This document shows, piece after piece, positions 62,062 through 64,000 of a DNA stretch of 64,000 nt (the stretch's first letter is position 1; each line of letters starts with the position of its first letter). The stretch is from WTGA01 sp965214055. GTDB taxonomy: Bacteria; Pseudomonadota; Gammaproteobacteria; Arenicellales; Poriferihabitantaceae. The stretch lies in contig OZ243931.1 of the NCBI GenBank assembly GCA_965214055.1, forward strand, positions 62,001 through 126,000, in the 5' to 3' direction. The translations under genes were made by a program, and so were the position numbers. The notes under the pieces were generated by a model. It made no database searches and was not told where the DNA came from. It worked only from the letters and a program-made list of their open reading frames with translations.

Positions 62062-62976
62062 TCATCCATCCAGGAGGTTGTGGAACTCCAGAAAATCCCG
62101 CATCATCCTTACGCATTCCTTTGGCTGTTCGAGTTGAAGCAGGTGCGTCGCCCCAGGAAGGAAATCATAATCTACGTGCAACAGGTGACCCAGGTCGACA
62201 GTAGGAAGAAACGAATACGGCAGGGTGGGGTCAGCTCCAATGACTTTCGTCGGGCAGCGAAATTTCTCGAATTCCACCAGGACGGCGAAAGCCCTGGCAT
62301 GGGTAAACACCTGTGCTTCGTAGTCTCGGGGACACCGCAATTCATACCCCCGCCCATTCGCGCAGGCACGAAGCGTGGAACTTGCGTACAGCTCAAAAGT
62401 TCCGGGGACGACTCGGTTGAAGGTTGGAATATAGCGCAGAAAATCCACACATTCTTCGATGGACTCGAACCAATCCGTGCGGCGGAGGGTCATCTCGGTA
62501 CAGCGTCTGGTGGCCACATCGAATTCCTCAGGGCGCTCATCCGGCTTGTACACCGGCGGGTCGAACAGAATACGTGCGGAAAATCCCGTACCATGGGTAG
62601 GCGAGAGCAGTGTCGTCAGCGCCGAGATAGAGTGAAATACGCCGATTTTTCTCTTCCTGCCAAAACAGCGGTCTATGGCTTCGAGAATACGGTCGTGGTC
62701 TTCCACGAAAGTCGGGATATTGTGTGCATTCTGGGAACTGACCGCGTTCCAGCCATGGTTTCTAAGATCATAGATGATGAGATCAAAATCTTCCGTGAGC
62801 AAGGACCAGAACGGGTAGTAAAAGTCGGTCGCGAGACCGTTGCCGTGACAAAGGACGAGTCTGGGACCCGCCGTATTTCCATGGCGACGCAGGATAATTA
62901 CAGTGCCATCCTCCATGCGGACTTCGTGGATGGAAACCGGTTCGGGGATTTTCCAGATTTTTTCTGAACCCGTCAT
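62062..62976 (-). CDS. alpha/beta hydrolase
   Basis: 304 residues. The oxyanion-hole region is VLCHGNGLATDFYYPFW, the nucleophile elbow is IGVFHSISALTTLL with Ser in HSIS, and the catalytic His is probably in LPGATHLLQLEQPK. DLIIYDLRNHGWN is typical of the fold. Esterase, lactonase or thioesterase activity is possible. It is divergent from the PKS gene and convergent with the phosphopantetheinyl transferase gene; it could be an accessory release or tailoring enzyme, but nothing proves that. Confidence 0.82.
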   Translation of the reverse strand: MTGSEKIWKIPEPVSIHEVRMEDGTVIILRRHGNTAGPRLVLCHGNGLATDFYYPFWSLLTEDFDLIIYDLRNHGWNAVSSQNAHNIPTFVEDHDRILEAIDRCFGRKRKIGVFHSISALTTLLSPTHGTGFSARILFDPPVYKPDERPEEFDVATRRCTEMTLRRTDWFESIEECVDFLRYIPTFNRVVPGTFELYASSTLRACANGRGYELRCPRDYEAQVFTHARAFAVLVEFEKFRCPTKVIGADPTLPYSFLPTVDLGHLLHVDYDFLPGATHLLQLEQPKECVRMMRDFLEFHNLLDG

Positions 62977-63432
62977 CAGCCGCCCGGTTTCCCCGGCGGG
63001 ACATCACCCAAAGCAAAGAGGCGCCCGCGACATACGGAAGTGAATAAATGCGGTGGATTGTCTGCTTGTTTCAATAGAAGTTACCACCCCTTTCACGGGA
63101 TTACCCTGTGATTATTTTTTAACTGGAGAAAAAAGGTAAATCAAAGAGGAAAGAAATATCCGGTCATTCCCGCCAGAACATGATTTTAGCCGAGTAGCGG
63201 TAAGATTGCTGATTTTTCTGCGGGCAGGTTTTCAGGGGAACCCGGGTCGGTCCTGCAAGGTGGCTACGGAAAAAAGCGCGGGCCCGGCATACGATGAAGA
63301 AGTGCCCGGTTGAATCCCGCACTGCTCGCCACGGCGGCCGGCCGGGCCCTTCTTAAAACGCGCTGTATCCTGAACCCGTTTCATGGTACATACTACTCCC
63401 ACAAAGTTAATTTTCGTAAGGCAGGTGGCCCC
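62977..63432. other. divergent intergenic region upstream of the PKS
   Basis: About 450 bases between the alpha/beta hydrolase and PKS start codons. It is AT-rich around 63050-63160 and GC-rich with GGCC-type palindromes around 63290-63350. No confident promoter or terminator; it must contain the PKS promoter if 63433 is the start of the transcription unit. Confidence 0.3.
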
Positions 63433-64000
63433 ATGAAACAACAGAGGAACTCAGATTTTTCCATGGAACCGAAACGGGATACCGGGACAAACCCGCCCGC
63501 CGAGCCCATCGCGGTCGTGGGGATGGCATGCCGATTTCCCGGCGCGCCCAGTATTTCGGCTTTTTGGGACCTGCTCGAATCCGGCGGAAACGCGGTCTCT
63601 GAAATCCTCCCGGGTTCGGGCAATCCACGTGTGGATGATCTTTTTTCGAATATCCCGAATCCGCCTGATGCTTGCCGTTACTGCTCCTATGTGGATGACA
63701 TTGACCAGTTTGACGCGGGATTCTTCCGTATATCGCCGGTGGAAGCCCGGTTTCTGGATCCACAACAACGAATGATGCTGGAAACCAGCTGGCAGGCCCT
63801 GGAAGACGCAGGGATCAATCCGGACCAACTGAAAGGCAGCCGTACCGGAGTCTATACCGGAATCAGCAACGACGAGTACAGGATGCTGGTCGTGGAGTCG
63901 GACAAACCCGCGGAGGCGGCCTCTTGCCTCTACGCCCTGAGCGGGACCAATTTGAACGGTACCAGCGGCCGGGTCTCTTTTGTTCTGGGCCTGATGGGAC
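63433..64000 (+). CDS. type I modular polyketide synthase, N-terminus only
   Basis: 189 codons before the window ends. After a short charged leader, a ketosynthase domain begins at about residue 25: EPIAVVGMACRFPGAPSISA, FDAGFFRISPVEARFLDPQQ, MMLETSWQALEDAGINPDQL and GVYTGISNDEY. The active-site Cys and His residues lie beyond the edge. No loading or docking domain longer than about 25 residues precedes the KS, so the protein either starts a line with an unusual priming mode or receives its starter in trans, perhaps from the stand-alone ACP. GGTGG before the ATG may be the ribosome-binding site. Confidence 0.92.
   Translation, partial: MKQQRNSDFSMEPKRDTGTNPPAEPIAVVGMACRFPGAPSISAFWDLLESGGNAVSEILPGSGNPRVDDLFSNIPNPPDACRYCSYVDDIDQFDAGFFRISPVEARFLDPQQRMMLETSWQALEDAGINPDQLKGSRTGVYTGISNDEYRMLVVESDKPAEAASCLYALSGTNLNGTSGRVSFVLGLMG

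Noticed and set aside
1..64000. CRISPR arrays, tRNA or rRNA genes, prophage or IS elements
   Set aside because: No regularly spaced repeats, cloverleaf-like sequences, transposase or phage structural motifs were seen anywhere in the window.

Overview
The window looks like a chromosomal segment of a pseudomonadotan (proteobacterial) genome, most likely gammaproteobacterial. That placement is an inference from HspQ, DgkA, a CnoX/YbbN-like thioredoxin and CaiD-type genes, and it rests on no marker gene. GC content is moderately high, genes are tightly packed, and I see no tRNA, rRNA, insertion sequence, phage or CRISPR array. A bacterial voltage-gated Na+ channel, repeated betaine/carnitine genes and a modular PKS fit a marine or host-associated lifestyle, but that is speculative.

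Layout. (1) 1-20 kb, quaternary amine and carnitine metabolism: a truncated carnitine 3-dehydrogenase with a BKACE (3-dehydrocarnitine cleavage) enzyme, an N-carbamoylputrescine amidase-like hydrolase, an aromatic amino acid decarboxylase, a betaine-type ABC transporter with two permeases fused in one chain, an acyl-CoA dehydrogenase, a CaiD-like hydratase, a second carnitine dehydrogenase, a Dpp-type importer with fused ATPases, a hydroxyacid dehydrogenase and a second BKACE. (2) 20-24 kb: Na+ channel, PQQ-dehydrogenase-like beta-propeller protein, HspQ, then a gene-poor stretch with an HTH fragment and a perfect hairpin. (3) 24-32 kb: methyltransferase and acetylpolyamine amidohydrolase operon, amidase, SDR, and two PhyH-type dioxygenases with a GMC oxidoreductase. 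(4) 32-39 kb: a second Dpp-type importer whose permease/ATPase operon and binding protein are split by a PD-(D/E)xK nuclease-like gene. (5) 39-50.5 kb: an apparent amide uptake and catabolism operon with a MarR regulator, an AmiC-like cytosolic sensor behind a highly structured leader, a flotillin, an Urt/Fmd-type ABC importer whose last ATPase is fused to an amidase, and an acyl-CoA ligase. (6) 50.5-57 kb: a minus-strand operon with a DppB-type permease fused to a serine hydrolase, a YbbN-like protein, an EamA transporter and a stand-alone paralogue of the hydrolase. (7) 57-64 kb: DgkA, an acyl-CoA dehydrogenase pair, ACP, phosphopantetheinyl transferase, alpha/beta hydrolase and the start of a type I PKS.

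The most unusual theme is physical coupling of transport to catabolism. One importer ATPase carries a complete amidase at its C-terminus, separated by a proline-rich linker that contains an internal ribosome-binding site. One importer permease carries a seventh predicted membrane span followed by a complete serine hydrolase, which would place that enzyme in the periplasm. The ProW-ProW and DppD-DppF fusions show the same tendency to join importer parts. All functional calls come from reading motifs; no database search was run.
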